Assembly: GCF_029846715.1 (NCBI RefSeq)
Contig: NZ_JARVWW010000001.1
Span: 248,001 to 312,000, forward strand
Length of the DNA stretch: 64,000 bases
Source of the DNA: Bradyrhizobium nivariense
GTDB lineage: Bacteria; Pseudomonadota; Alphaproteobacteria; Rhizobiales; Xanthobacteraceae
Direction: 5' to 3'
Shown: piece by piece, positions 1 through 7,612 of the stretch
Position numbering within the stretch: the stretch's first letter is position 1
Layout of the letters: the number at the start of each line of letters is the position of its first letter
The notes under the pieces: model-generated
Told to the model about the DNA's origin: nothing
The model's database searches: none
Seen by the model: only the letters and a program-made list of their open reading frames with translations
Made by a program: the position numbers and the translations under genes

Positions 1-2
1 GC

Positions 3-500
3 TGTGAAGTCGGGATGGTGTTTCAGAGCTTCAACCTTTTTCCGCACCTCACCGTCGCCGAAAACTGCATGCTGGCTCCGATCAAGGTTCGCGGAATTTC
101 GCAGTCTGAGGCGCGCGATCGCGCACTCGGCCTGCTGCGGAAGGTCCGCATTCAGGATCAGGCAGACAAGTATCCCGCGCAATTGTCGGGTGGTCAGCAG
201 CAACGCGTCGCCATCGCGCGAGCGCTGTGCATGCAGCCCAAGATCATGCTGTTCGACGAACCGACATCGGCTCTCGACCCCGAGATGGTCAAGGAGGTAC
301 TGGAAACCATGGTCGAGCTGGCGAAAGAGGGAATGACGATGGTGTGCGTGACGCACGAGATGGGCTTCGCCCGCGAGGTCGCCGACCGGGTCGTCTTCAT
401 GGATCGGGGGAGCATCATTGAGGAAGCTGATCCGGAAACATTCTTCCGGGCTCCTCGCACGGAACGGGCGAAGGGTTTTTTGAACCAGATCATTCACTAG
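3..500 (+). CDS. Amino-acid ABC transporter ATP-binding protein (GlnQ/AapP type), 5' truncated
   Basis: This is the C-terminal 165 residues of a polar amino-acid importer ATPase. The reading frame is open to the window edge, so the start and the Walker A motif lie upstream. Visible motifs are the Q-loop ([13 protein letters not shown]), the ABC signature ([15 protein letters not shown]), Walker B with catalytic Glu ([14 protein letters not shown]) and the H-loop ([10 protein letters not shown]). The protein would energise uptake of a polar amino acid at the inner membrane. The permease and binding-protein genes should lie to the left. The Q-loop and signature wording are typical of the GlnQ/HisP/AapP group, but the substrate cannot be told from this piece. 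Confidence 0.93.
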   Translation, partial: CEVGMVFQSFNLFPHLTVAENCMLAPIKVRGISQSEARDRALGLLRKVRIQDQADKYPAQLSGGQQQRVAIARALCMQPKIMLFDEPTSALDPEMVKEVLETMVELAKEGMTMVCVTHEMGFAREVADRVVFMDRGSIIEEADPETFFRAPRTERAKGFLNQIIH

Positions 501-508
501 AACATTAT

Positions 509-600
509 CGGTTCTGATTGAATCAGAACCGAATCCCTAGATTCTTGTTTCGTCGCGTTTTCTTCACGCGAACCGGTATCCACGTCGCTCGAAAACGAAC
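509..600. repeat. Hairpin plus candidate rhizobial dispersed element
   Basis: Bases 509-519 and 521-531 form a perfect 11-bp inverted repeat (CGGTTCTGATT / AATCAGAACCG) just after the ABC ATPase stop. It is followed at 541-600 by a stretch with nested CGCG and CGTTTTC/GAAAACG complementary pairs. From memory, wording like this recurs between genes in Bradyrhizobium and Rhodopseudomonas, so I treat it as a dispersed intergenic element. No T-run follows the hairpin, so it is not a clear intrinsic terminator. Confidence 0.5.
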
Positions 601-668
601 TAAGGGTCGAAATCTCGTCATTGCTTTCTCCGCGGCGAGGCTTTGGATTGCCCCGCGCAGATCGAAAA

Positions 669-713
669 TCCGCAAGGCGGACCTGCCGTACCCGTCAACA
701 GGCGCCTTGCGGA
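669..713. repeat. 11-bp inverted repeat between convergent genes
   Basis: TCCGCAAGGCG at 669-679 is the exact reverse complement of CGCCTTGCGGA at 703-713, with a 23-base spacer. It lies in the 247-bp gap between the converging ABC ATPase and secreted-protein genes, where a bidirectional transcription stop would be expected. No T-run is present. I see no gene in this gap. Confidence 0.4.
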
Positions 714-747
714 TGTTCATGCATCGGCAATTATGCCGGCTGGTCTC

Positions 748-1329
748 TCAAGCGACCGAGCCGCCGCGCGGGTTGACGATCGTATAGCCACGCAATGAAC
801 GCACATGCATTCGCGTCGCGCGTCCGCCCGAGTTGGCGTCGTACGCCATCCAGGTATCTCCTCCCAGGTGCTGCTCGAGGACGAACACATGTCCGCGTCG
901 CGCTGCGACCATGCCCGGTGCGGGTGATGTCCGCGGGAAGCGCAGCCAGTTGGCCGCAAGATTCAATTCCGGCACGATACGGCCGAACACGCGCAAGGCC
1001 GCGCCGCAGCCGCAGAAGGAGGACGGGCAACCTGCCGGACGACCACCGACGATGCGAGCGCCGGAGATGCTCGCCGTCGCGGCGCCACCTGCGTCGGTCA
1101 CTGTCAGTTGCGTCGCGCGATAGGCTTGTAGTGAGGACTTTGAAGTTAGTGAGGATCTGGAAGTGAGTGAGAACCTGGAAGTCCGCTCGCGGCGCGTTTG
1201 CGAATACGAGAAGTCGCAGGGCATCGTGACGTTGCATTCAGGTGCTTGATGAATGCGATAGGGCCGTGCTTCGGAAGCGACAGAGCTAAAGGCAACGAAG
1301 AGACACGCAGAAAGAACTGGCTTGAACAT
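748..1329 (-). CDS. Small secreted hypothetical protein
   Basis: Predicted 193-residue exported protein of unknown function. The chosen ATG is preceded by GGAG at 7-base spacing and opens a signal peptide (MFKPVLSACLFVAFSSVASEA). The frame stays open further upstream, but those codons have no signal-peptide character. The mature part has a Cys-rich patch (GCPSSFCGCGAALRVFG) and a C-terminal half rich in Trp, Gly and Arg (GDTWMAYDANSGG). A Ser-rich segment is encoded by three 18-bp tandem repeats at 1129-1182. I do not recognise a named family. The gene stands alone, convergent with the amino-acid ABC gene. Confidence 0.7.
   Translation of the reverse strand: MFKPVLSACLFVAFSSVASEARPYRIHQAPECNVTMPCDFSYSQTRRERTSRFSLTSRSSLTSKSSLQAYRATQLTVTDAGGAATASISGARIVGGRPAGCPSSFCGCGAALRVFGRIVPELNLAANWLRFPRTSPAPGMVAARRGHVFVLEQHLGGDTWMAYDANSGGRATRMHVRSLRGYTIVNPRGGSVA
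1129..1182 (-). repeat. Three 18-bp tandem repeats inside the secreted-protein gene
   Basis: Three adjacent 18-bp units start at 1129, 1147 and 1165, sharing the pattern (t/g)agtgag(g/a)a(c/t)(t/c)t(t/g)gaagt. Being a multiple of three, they encode hexapeptide repeats of the form TS(R/K)(F/S)SL without breaking frame. The units differ at a few bases, so the array is not freshly expanded. Confidence 0.8.
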
Positions 1330-1588
1330 TGCAGGGCTCCAAATTGAAGTCCCTGCCCCGGCAATGAGAAACCAATAACTTTTGGCTGAAATGGGCTTAA
1401 AGAGCGGCTGAAAGTGGCTGCATTTGCGGGCCGATTTCTGCAATCACCATAGCCCACACGTAGTGGCGGGAATGATTAACTCGCAGAGAACGAATGCGTA
1501 TTGTCGCAACCGAGACGCGACCGCGTGTGCATTCGCTGCTGCCATGTCGCTGCGAACCGCGGCAGCGAGTAAATGCCGCGACTGCGCG

Positions 1589-1726
1589 CTAGCGGTTAGG
1601 CGCGCGCGGAATCTCCCATTGCTCGAGACGATCTATTGACGCCTGCCGCTCGTGCTGGCCGATCCAAATCGTGAGGAGAACCAACGCGCCGGCGAGAGCG
1701 CCGATCCCGAAATACAGCTTCCTCAT
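1589..1726 (-). CDS. Small single-pass membrane protein, 45 aa
   Basis: A 45-residue frame from ATG to TAG in the gap between the secreted-protein gene and the histidine kinase gene. It starts MRKLYFGIGALAGALVLLTI, which is one hydrophobic membrane segment (about residues 4-22), and continues with a charged tail rich in Gln, Glu and Arg. No clear Shine-Dalgarno sequence precedes the ATG, which lowers confidence. Support comes from protein-like composition and a clean N-in membrane-anchor layout. No family is recognised. The remaining bases between 1330 and 1870 show no other gene. Confidence 0.45.
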   Translation of the reverse strand: MRKLYFGIGALAGALVLLTIWIGQHERQASIDRLEQWEIPRAPNR

Positions 1727-1870
1727 GCGCGTTGAATGCGGGGCAGCGGGAATCGTTCCTCGCGTCGTTGCACGCGCCGCTGCACGACCGGCGTCGACCC
1801 GGCCGAGCGCGCAATCGCGCAGGGCGCCCCAGAAGCCATAAACCCCAGGCAGTGGTTGTCGCGCGAATGG

Positions 1871-3580
1871 TTAGCCCCGAGTCTTCGCCAAACCCGATCC
1901 TGTGGTTATCGCAAAATCCGACTTTGCGGCGCCGAGCGCTGCGGCGAGCTCCTCGATGTGGTAGGGTTTCGGCAGGATCTGGACACCCGCCATTTCGGCG
2001 TCTTGCACTGCGGCTTCGGGGTATCCGCTCGTCAGCAGGACCGGGATGTCGCTTCGCCGTCTCTTGATCTCGCGCGCGAGCTCGACGCCGTTCATGCCGC
2101 CCGGCATCATGATATCGGAAAACACGAGATCGACGGGGCGGCCGTCCGCCAAGGCACCGAGAGCCGCCGCAGCGCTGGCGGCGCGCGTGACCTCGTAACC
2201 GAGCTGCGCCAGCATCTCGCTCACCAGCGCGGCGACCTCGTCGTCGTCTTCGACGAGGAGGATCTGGCCATGGTTGGCCTTCTTGGGCCGCGCCCTGTTC
2301 AGATCGAAGAAATGGCGTTCACCAGAAGGAATATTCCTGGATCGCGGCAAATAGAGCTCGATGCTGGTTCCCTCGCCGACCGTCGATCTTATTCGGACCA
2401 TCCCGCGTGACTGCGTCGCAAATCCGTGGACCTGGGCAAGACCCAGCCCAGAACCCTTCCCGACGTCCTTGGTCGTGAAGAATGGTTCGAAGACCCGCGC
2501 CAGGGTCTCGGGGCCCATTCCAACGCCGGTATCGACCACGGACAGACGAACGTAATCGCCCGCGATCTCGCCCTCATTCAGGCCGGCCAGGTTCTCGCCA
2601 CGGACAACGATCGTGCCGCCGTTCGGCATCGCATCGCGGGCGTTGACTGCCAGATTGAGGACGACCAGTTCGAGCTCTCCCGGATCGACCTCCACCGGCC
2701 AAAGACCATCCGGAAAATCAAACTCGACGTGAACGTCGCCTCGCAAGCTCCGATCGAGCAATTCGCGCATGCCGCCGATCTGCGCTGCGATGTCGACTGC
2801 CTCGGGCCGGAGCTTCTGCCGCCGCGAAAAAGCCAGGAGCTGCCTGGTCAGGCTGGCACCGCGCTGCGCCGCCTGGACCATTCCTTCCAACAGGCGGCGC
2901 CGCCGGACAGGATCGGTCTGCCGGTCAAGCATATCCAGGCCGCCGGAGATCACCATCAGCAGGTTATTGAAGTCGTGAGCTACGCCGCCGGTCAACTGCC
3001 CGATGGCTTCGATCTTCTGGGCCTGACGAAGGGTCTCTTCGACGCGGGCGCGCTCTTCCATTTCGGCCCGCAGATGCTTGTTGGCCTCCTCGAGCGCGCG
3101 GGTGCGCTCGACCACGAGCTTCTCGAGCTGCTGAGCCGTCCGCTCGCGCGCCTGCAACAAGGTCCGAATCTCATATTGCCGCCGCCGGGCGCGCATTGCG
3201 GATTGAATTGCGCTCGTCAGAGTGATCGGCTGAACCGGGCGTTCAAGCAGCGAAACGTTGCGGAGTGTCTCGACGATGCTGCGGCGCCAGGCAACCACCG
3301 CCGGCTGCTCACGATGGCTGGTAAGAATGACAAAGGGCAGGTCAGACCAGGGCGGCTGCCTCTCGATCCAATGTGCCAGCGGCTGGGTATCCTTCCCGAA
3401 CAACCCCTCCTCGGCAAGAAGGACCGCGCCCACGCCCGCCGACATCTCGCTGACCAGTTCAGGGAGACCTCGACAATTGATCGCGACGAGATTCGAATTG
3501 CGGAGAAGCTCGACCGATGCCGGTCCATCGCGGCCGATCGGAGCAAACACGAGAACGCAATGATCGCGGGCGGCGCTCAT
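1871..3580 (-). CDS. Hybrid sensor histidine kinase with degenerate N-terminal receiver
   Basis: Predicted 569-residue cytoplasmic kinase with no membrane segment. In order: a receiver-like domain (about 5-130) whose usual phospho-Asp and Lys positions read Glu and Arg (AVLLAEEGL, LERPV), so it probably is not phosphorylated; a coiled coil (135-185); a DHp H-box with H202 (GGVAHDFNNLL); the HATPase domain with N box (LNLAVNARDAM, 309-319), G1 (VDTGVGMG) and G2 (GKGSGLGLAQ); and an intact C-terminal receiver (440-550) with D489 (LVFSDIMMPG) and K538. The start overlaps the stop of the upstream kaiC-like gene by 4 bp (ATGA), so the two are probably translationally coupled. The KaiC-like ATPase is the likely input or partner. 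Confidence 0.93.
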   Translation of the reverse strand: MSAARDHCVLVFAPIGRDGPASVELLRNSNLVAINCRGLPELVSEMSAGVGAVLLAEEGLFGKDTQPLAHWIERQPPWSDLPFVILTSHREQPAVVAWRRSIVETLRNVSLLERPVQPITLTSAIQSAMRARRRQYEIRTLLQARERTAQQLEKLVVERTRALEEANKHLRAEMEERARVEETLRQAQKIEAIGQLTGGVAHDFNNLLMVISGGLDMLDRQTDPVRRRRLLEGMVQAAQRGASLTRQLLAFSRRQKLRPEAVDIAAQIGGMRELLDRSLRGDVHVEFDFPDGLWPVEVDPGELELVVLNLAVNARDAMPNGGTIVVRGENLAGLNEGEIAGDYVRLSVVDTGVGMGPETLARVFEPFFTTKDVGKGSGLGLAQVHGFATQSRGMVRIRSTVGEGTSIELYLPRSRNIPSGERHFFDLNRARPKKANHGQILLVEDDDEVAALVSEMLAQLGYEVTRAASAAAALGALADGRPVDLVFSDIMMPGGMNGVELAREIKRRRSDIPVLLTSGYPEAAVQDAEMAGVQILPKPYHIEELAAALGAAKSDFAITTGSGLAKTRG

Positions 3581-5091
3581 TCCGCCGGCCCTTCTGGCAT
3601 CTCCGTGCCCGTATAACGCGGATTTCCGGAGAAGATGCCGCTGAACTCGCTCAACGGAGGCCCTAGCGTGATGCCGACAGGGCCAAGACGAAACTCGCGG
3701 ATGGAATTTTCATGATTGCCGCTGCGTTTCTTCACGACCGAGAGGGCACGCCGCACCGTTCCGGCGACCTCGAAATAGCGCAGCATGAGCACAGCATCGC
3801 TCAAATAGCTGATATCGAGAGCCGTTTCCATCGGACCGACCAGCCCATGTTGGGCGAGGATCAGGACGGTCAGCACGCCTTTTTGCCCGAGATAACTCAG
3901 AAGCTCATGCATCTGGAGGATGAGAAATCGCTCATCCGGCATCGCGTTGAGGTAGCCGTTCAGACTGTCGATGATGACAATTCGAGCGTTATCCTTTTCG
4001 ACGCTCTTGCGTACATTGGCGGCGAATTCCCCGGGGGACAGCTCGGCGGGATCGATCTGTTGAAATCGGATGTGTCCCGATTGCAGATACCGTTCAAGCG
4101 GCAGCCCGAGCGTTCGAGCCCGGGTTTCCACGGTACCGCGACCTTCATCGAAGGCAAAGAACACGGCATGCTCACCACGTTCTGCCGCCGCAATCGCATA
4201 GTTCAGCGCGAGAGACGACTTTCCGACACCCGCGGCGCCCAAAAGAAGCGCACTGGTGCCGCGCTCGAGCCCTCCTCCCAGGAGGAGGTCGAGCTGCGCA
4301 TTGCCGCTGGGCGTAACCTCACCGACAAACGAGGCGTGATGTTCCGCCGCCACCAGACGGGGGAATATCCGCACTCCCCCTGTTTCGATCGTAAAATCGT
4401 GGAAGCCGCCGCGAAACCGAATGCCGCGCATCTTGATTACGCGGAGGCGCCGGCGCTCTGCTCCATAATCGATGGCGAGCTGTTCGAGCATCACGACGCC
4501 ATGCGCGATCGAATGCAGTTGCAGGTCGTCCTGGGAGGACGAGAGATCGTCGAGGAGAATGACCGTGCAATTGCGGTTGGTGAAAAAGTGCTTCAGGGCC
4601 AGAACCTGACGCCGATACCGCAGCGGGTTCTGCGCAAGGAGGCGCAGCTCGGACAGGCTGTCCAGCACCACGCGCGCGGGATTGATCCGTTCGACTTCCT
4701 TGAATATCAGGCCGGTCGTTTCGCTCAGTTCCATTTCGGCGGGATGGAAGACGGTGAGTTCGCGGTCCGGATCGAGCGTCGTCTCCGGCGGGACCAGCTC
4801 GAAGATGTCGACGCCTTGAAGCGACCAGCCGTGGCGCTGCGCAACCAGCGTCAGCTCACGCTTGGTTTCCGACAACGAGATATAGAGCACGCGTTCACCG
4901 CCACGGGCGCCTTCAAGGAGGAATTGAAGCGCCATGGTGGTCTTGCCCGAGCCGGGCCGCCCCTCATAGAGATACATGCGATTGGGATCGAGCCCGCCAT
5001 GGAGGATGTCGTCGAGGCCCTCGCTGCCGGTGGAAATTCTGGGCAGATCCCCGGGGTCCCCGGTTTGGGCCCCGCTCGATAAATCGATCAT
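3577..5091 (-). CDS. KaiC-like dual-ATPase signalling protein
   Basis: A 504-residue double RecA-fold (KaiC family) protein. The first Walker A is GRPGSGKT (44-51) and the second GAAGVGKS (285-292). Acidic catalytic positions follow at E75 and D315-E316. Length fits the KaiC family (about 500-520). I chose the ATG preceded by AAGGGGG at 4-base spacing; the longer frame upstream begins with non-conserved sequence. KaiC proteins hydrolyse ATP and, in cyanobacteria, form clock hexamers with KaiA and KaiB. No kaiB is present here, so a clock cannot be claimed. Coupling to the downstream hybrid kinase suggests an ATP- or time-dependent signal relay. Confidence 0.9.
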   Translation of the reverse strand: MIDLSSGAQTGDPGDLPRISTGSEGLDDILHGGLDPNRMYLYEGRPGSGKTTMALQFLLEGARGGERVLYISLSETKRELTLVAQRHGWSLQGVDIFELVPPETTLDPDRELTVFHPAEMELSETTGLIFKEVERINPARVVLDSLSELRLLAQNPLRYRRQVLALKHFFTNRNCTVILLDDLSSSQDDLQLHSIAHGVVMLEQLAIDYGAERRRLRVIKMRGIRFRGGFHDFTIETGGVRIFPRLVAAEHHASFVGEVTPSGNAQLDLLLGGGLERGTSALLLGAAGVGKSSLALNYAIAAAERGEHAVFFAFDEGRGTVETRARTLGLPLERYLQSGHIRFQQIDPAELSPGEFAANVRKSVEKDNARIVIIDSLNGYLNAMPDERFLILQMHELLSYLGQKGVLTVLILAQHGLVGPMETALDISYLSDAVLMLRYFEVAGTVRRALSVVKKRSGNHENSIREFRLGPVGITLGPPLSEFSGIFSGNPRYTGTEMPEGPAE

Positions 5092-5343
5092 TGAACCCCC
5101 TTGAAGCTCCATCGCAAAACTAGGGCGTGGTCCAGCCCAACCCAGCTCGCGCAGGTTTAGCGACCCGGTCCCAGTCGAAAAGCGATCTGGGCAAAGAACG
5201 CCCAAGGCTGGTTCCCGGTTCCAAATCGGGCGCATGCCCCCGGACTGTCCCCTGCGGAACAGTTCTGGGCTCTGCATCATTTCAGCTTCGGGGGCCTGAT
5301 CGACATGCCCCAGCCCCGGCAGACAACGCAAAAAGCGCAGGGC

Positions 5344-7041
5344 TCATTGCATCATCGCAGCCGCGATCTTCTCCGCCGACATCAGGACCGGAAAGTTGGT
5401 GTTGGCGCAGGGCACCACCGGGAAGATCGAGGCGTCGACGACGCGCAGGCCCTGCACGCCCTTGACGCGGCCCTGTGGATCGACCACCGCCATGGGATCG
5501 TCGGCCCGGCCCATGCGGCATGAGCAGGAGGCGTGCCACACCCCGATGGTCGCCTTGCGCACGAAGGCTTCCAGCGCCTCGTCGTCGTTGATGACGTCGT
5601 CGAAGGTGAAGCCCTCGACCACGAAATTGTCGATCATGTAGTGGCGCAGCGCGGCCGGCCCGTCCATCAGGGCCGCGGCGATCTTGGTGAGAATCCTGTT
5701 CCTGGTGTTGACCACGCCGATCTTGCGCACGCGGTCGGTATAGGAGGCCGGGAACGGCTTGTCCGTCACGGCCCTGACCGCGTCGCTCATCTGCACGGCC
5801 GCCATCTTGCGGAAACCGCTCATCAGGCGATCGAGGTCGCGCCGGTCGGACAACAGGTTGAACTCGACGATCGGCTCGGCTGCCGGGTCGCGCGAGGCAA
5901 GCTTGACCTGTCCGGTCTCGGAATAGGTCTTGTTGACGAACGTCAGCAGCGATCCGATCTGCTCGCCGACGGCGTGCCAGGCCGATTTGCTGAGCAGGAC
6001 GACGAACATGTCGCCTTTCGGTACGCCATCGAGCCCGGACGAATAACGCAGGCCAAGCTGCATGTGTCGCCGGGTGTGCTCGTTCATGCGCGCGCCGCGG
6101 CGGACAAAGGACGACAGCGAAATCGAAGGATGATCCATCAGGCGCTGGCCAACGCCTTGCAACCCCATCAGCACGGGAATGCCCATATCCTTGAGGTGAC
6201 CGACCGGGCCGATGCCGGCGCGCAACAGATGCGCCGGCGAATGGATGGCGCCGCTGGAGAGGATGATTTCGCGGGCGCGGAATTCCTGCTCCCGTCCGTC
6301 GACCACAGCCTTCACGCCGACGCACCGCGTGCCCTCGAACAGCAGCTCTCTGACTTGCGTGTTGGTGGAGATCGTGAGGTTGGCGCGCTTGCGCGTGTCG
6401 CGATCGAGATAGCCCATGGCAGCCGAGACGCGTTGCTCGGCCTGATTGGAATGGGTCACCGGGAAATAGCCGTCGACGAACTCGCCGTTCTGGTCCGGCA
6501 CAAATTGATGGCCGGCCTGCTGGAAAGCTTGCGCGAACGCCTGCGAATGCCGCGTCCAGTGCTCCCTGGGGATTCGGCGGACCGGGATCCTACCATCCTT
6601 GCCGTGAAACGGTCCGTCGAAATCGAGGTCGCGCTCGACCTTCCTGAAGAAGGGCAGCACGTCGTTCCAGCTCCACCCCGCAGCGCCGCGCGCTTCCCAT
6701 TCGTCGTAGTCGGTCGGCGCGCCGCGGTTGGCCATCTGGCCATTGATCGAGGAGCCGCCGCCGAGCACGCGCGCCTGCTCGTATTTGCGTAAGGGCGGAC
6801 GTCCTTGGTTCGGATTGTTGTGACTGACGATCTGGGTCGTGACCTTGAGCTCGGTCCAGTGGAAGCGCGGATCGAAATAGGCCGTGCCCGGATAGCTGTC
6901 CCTGATCTCGGCCGGCTCGTCGCCGGGCGGTGTGTCCTGTCCGGCCTCGCACAGCAGGACCTTGTTGGCGCTCTTTGCAGAGAGCCGGTGGGCCAGCACG
7001 GACCCCGCCGAGCCGCCGCCCACGATAATGAAGTCGTACAC
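5344..7041 (-). CDS. GMC-family FAD oxidoreductase (choline dehydrogenase-like)
   Basis: A 565-residue flavoprotein of the glucose-methanol-choline family, oxidising an alcohol to an aldehyde or ketone. The N-terminal dinucleotide fold is YDFIIVGGGSAGSVLAHRL. The GMC signature region is GGGSSINGQMANRG. The C-terminal active site shows the His in GVWHASCSCRMG and the second catalytic position as Asn in CANTNFPVLMSAEKI. The start is GTG, placed eight bases after GGAAG and directly before the FAD motif; earlier codons are not GMC-like. No signal peptide. The substrate cannot be predicted from sequence. The gene stands alone, downstream of a decayed carboxylase fragment. Confidence 0.92.
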   Translation of the reverse strand: MYDFIIVGGGSAGSVLAHRLSAKSANKVLLCEAGQDTPPGDEPAEIRDSYPGTAYFDPRFHWTELKVTTQIVSHNNPNQGRPPLRKYEQARVLGGGSSINGQMANRGAPTDYDEWEARGAAGWSWNDVLPFFRKVERDLDFDGPFHGKDGRIPVRRIPREHWTRHSQAFAQAFQQAGHQFVPDQNGEFVDGYFPVTHSNQAEQRVSAAMGYLDRDTRKRANLTISTNTQVRELLFEGTRCVGVKAVVDGREQEFRAREIILSSGAIHSPAHLLRAGIGPVGHLKDMGIPVLMGLQGVGQRLMDHPSISLSSFVRRGARMNEHTRRHMQLGLRYSSGLDGVPKGDMFVVLLSKSAWHAVGEQIGSLLTFVNKTYSETGQVKLASRDPAAEPIVEFNLLSDRRDLDRLMSGFRKMAAVQMSDAVRAVTDKPFPASYTDRVRKIGVVNTRNRILTKIAAALMDGPAALRHYMIDNFVVEGFTFDDVINDDEALEAFVRKATIGVWHASCSCRMGRADDPMAVVDPQGRVKGVQGLRVVDASIFPVVPCANTNFPVLMSAEKIAAAMMQ

Positions 7042-7130
7042 GATTGGCGCTTCCTCTTGTTCTTGTCCGGGAAGCGTAGCGCGTTCTTGTTTTGAGGTCA
7101 CGCCATCGCTGCCGCGGCAAAGCGCGAGCA

Positions 7131-7320
7131 CAGACGCCGGAGGCATTGCGCGGGATCACCCTGCGCCAGGGCACCGTGGCTTGGTCGACTGCGACATGGT
7201 CGGATCGCTGCCTTCACGGCATCGAGGCCGATCATGAAGCCGGGGCAGTCCATGAGAGAGACGATCCGCAGATAGAAAATTTCTGCAAAATCGACCGAGC
7301 GCACCACCTATCGGCAGGCA
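7131..7320 (-). pseudogene. Decayed partial duplicate of the acyl-CoA carboxylase beta gene
   Basis: About 190 bp align, with scattered substitutions and an internal deletion of roughly a dozen bases, to the interior of the carboxylase beta gene near 7930-8155. The longest shared tract includes ggcatcgaggccgatcatga and runs on through the codons for LMDCPGFMIGLDA. The translated remnant reads SLMDCPGFMIGLDAVKA, against YLMDCPGFMIGLDAEKA in the intact gene. It lies in the same orientation about 0.8 kb downstream of its parent. It has no start, no reading frame of useful length and no ends of its own, so it is a degraded duplication scar. Confidence 0.85.
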
Positions 7321-7365
7321 TCCGCCGTCGGGTCAGCAGGTGACGAGCTACCGGACCTGAAGGCT

Positions 7366-7485
7366 TTACGGCTTCCTCGAGAAGCCCGCGCGCAACCGCT
7401 CGGCAAACCAAACGACAAAGATTGCGGCGAACGACAGACAGAAAAATATGGCTGCCCAAAGCAGCGCGTTTCCCGCGTTTGTCAT
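7366..7485 (-). CDS. Small single-pass membrane protein, 39 aa
   Basis: A 39-residue frame with a good ribosome site (GGGAG, about 7 bases before ATG). It begins MTNAGNALLWAAIFFCLSFA and consists of one hydrophobic helix (about 7-28) followed by a basic tail (RLRAGFSRKP). It lies between the carboxylase gene and its decayed duplicate and reads in the same direction. Small helices of this kind often bind larger membrane enzymes or transporters, but no partner is evident here and no family is recognised. Confidence 0.55.
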   Translation of the reverse strand: MTNAGNALLWAAIFFCLSFAAIFVVWFAERLRAGFSRKP

Positions 7486-7612
7486 GACGTCTCTCCCTCG
7501 TTCCGAACGAGACGGTTGCAGACAATTGGACGCGCGGTGTTGCGATAGATCAATTTTGCCCAATTCTGATTGGGCTGAGGTCGATATCAGCGGCTTGCAG
7601 TGACGGCTGAAC

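Noticed and set aside
2426..5082. Long plus-strand open frames (about 400-450 codons) opposite the histidine kinase and KaiC-like genes
   Set aside because: They mirror highly biased GC-rich codons of the real genes, have no ribosome sites or domain motifs, and the opposite strand carries clear kinase and ATPase signatures.
3577..5091. A complete circadian kaiABC system
   Set aside because: Only a KaiC-like protein is present; no kaiA or kaiB gene could be found in the window.
7558..7575. GCCCAAT/ATTGGGC hairpin downstream of the carboxylase gene as a terminator
   Set aside because: In the carboxylase direction the hairpin is followed by AAAATTG rather than a T-run, and the stem is only 7 bp.
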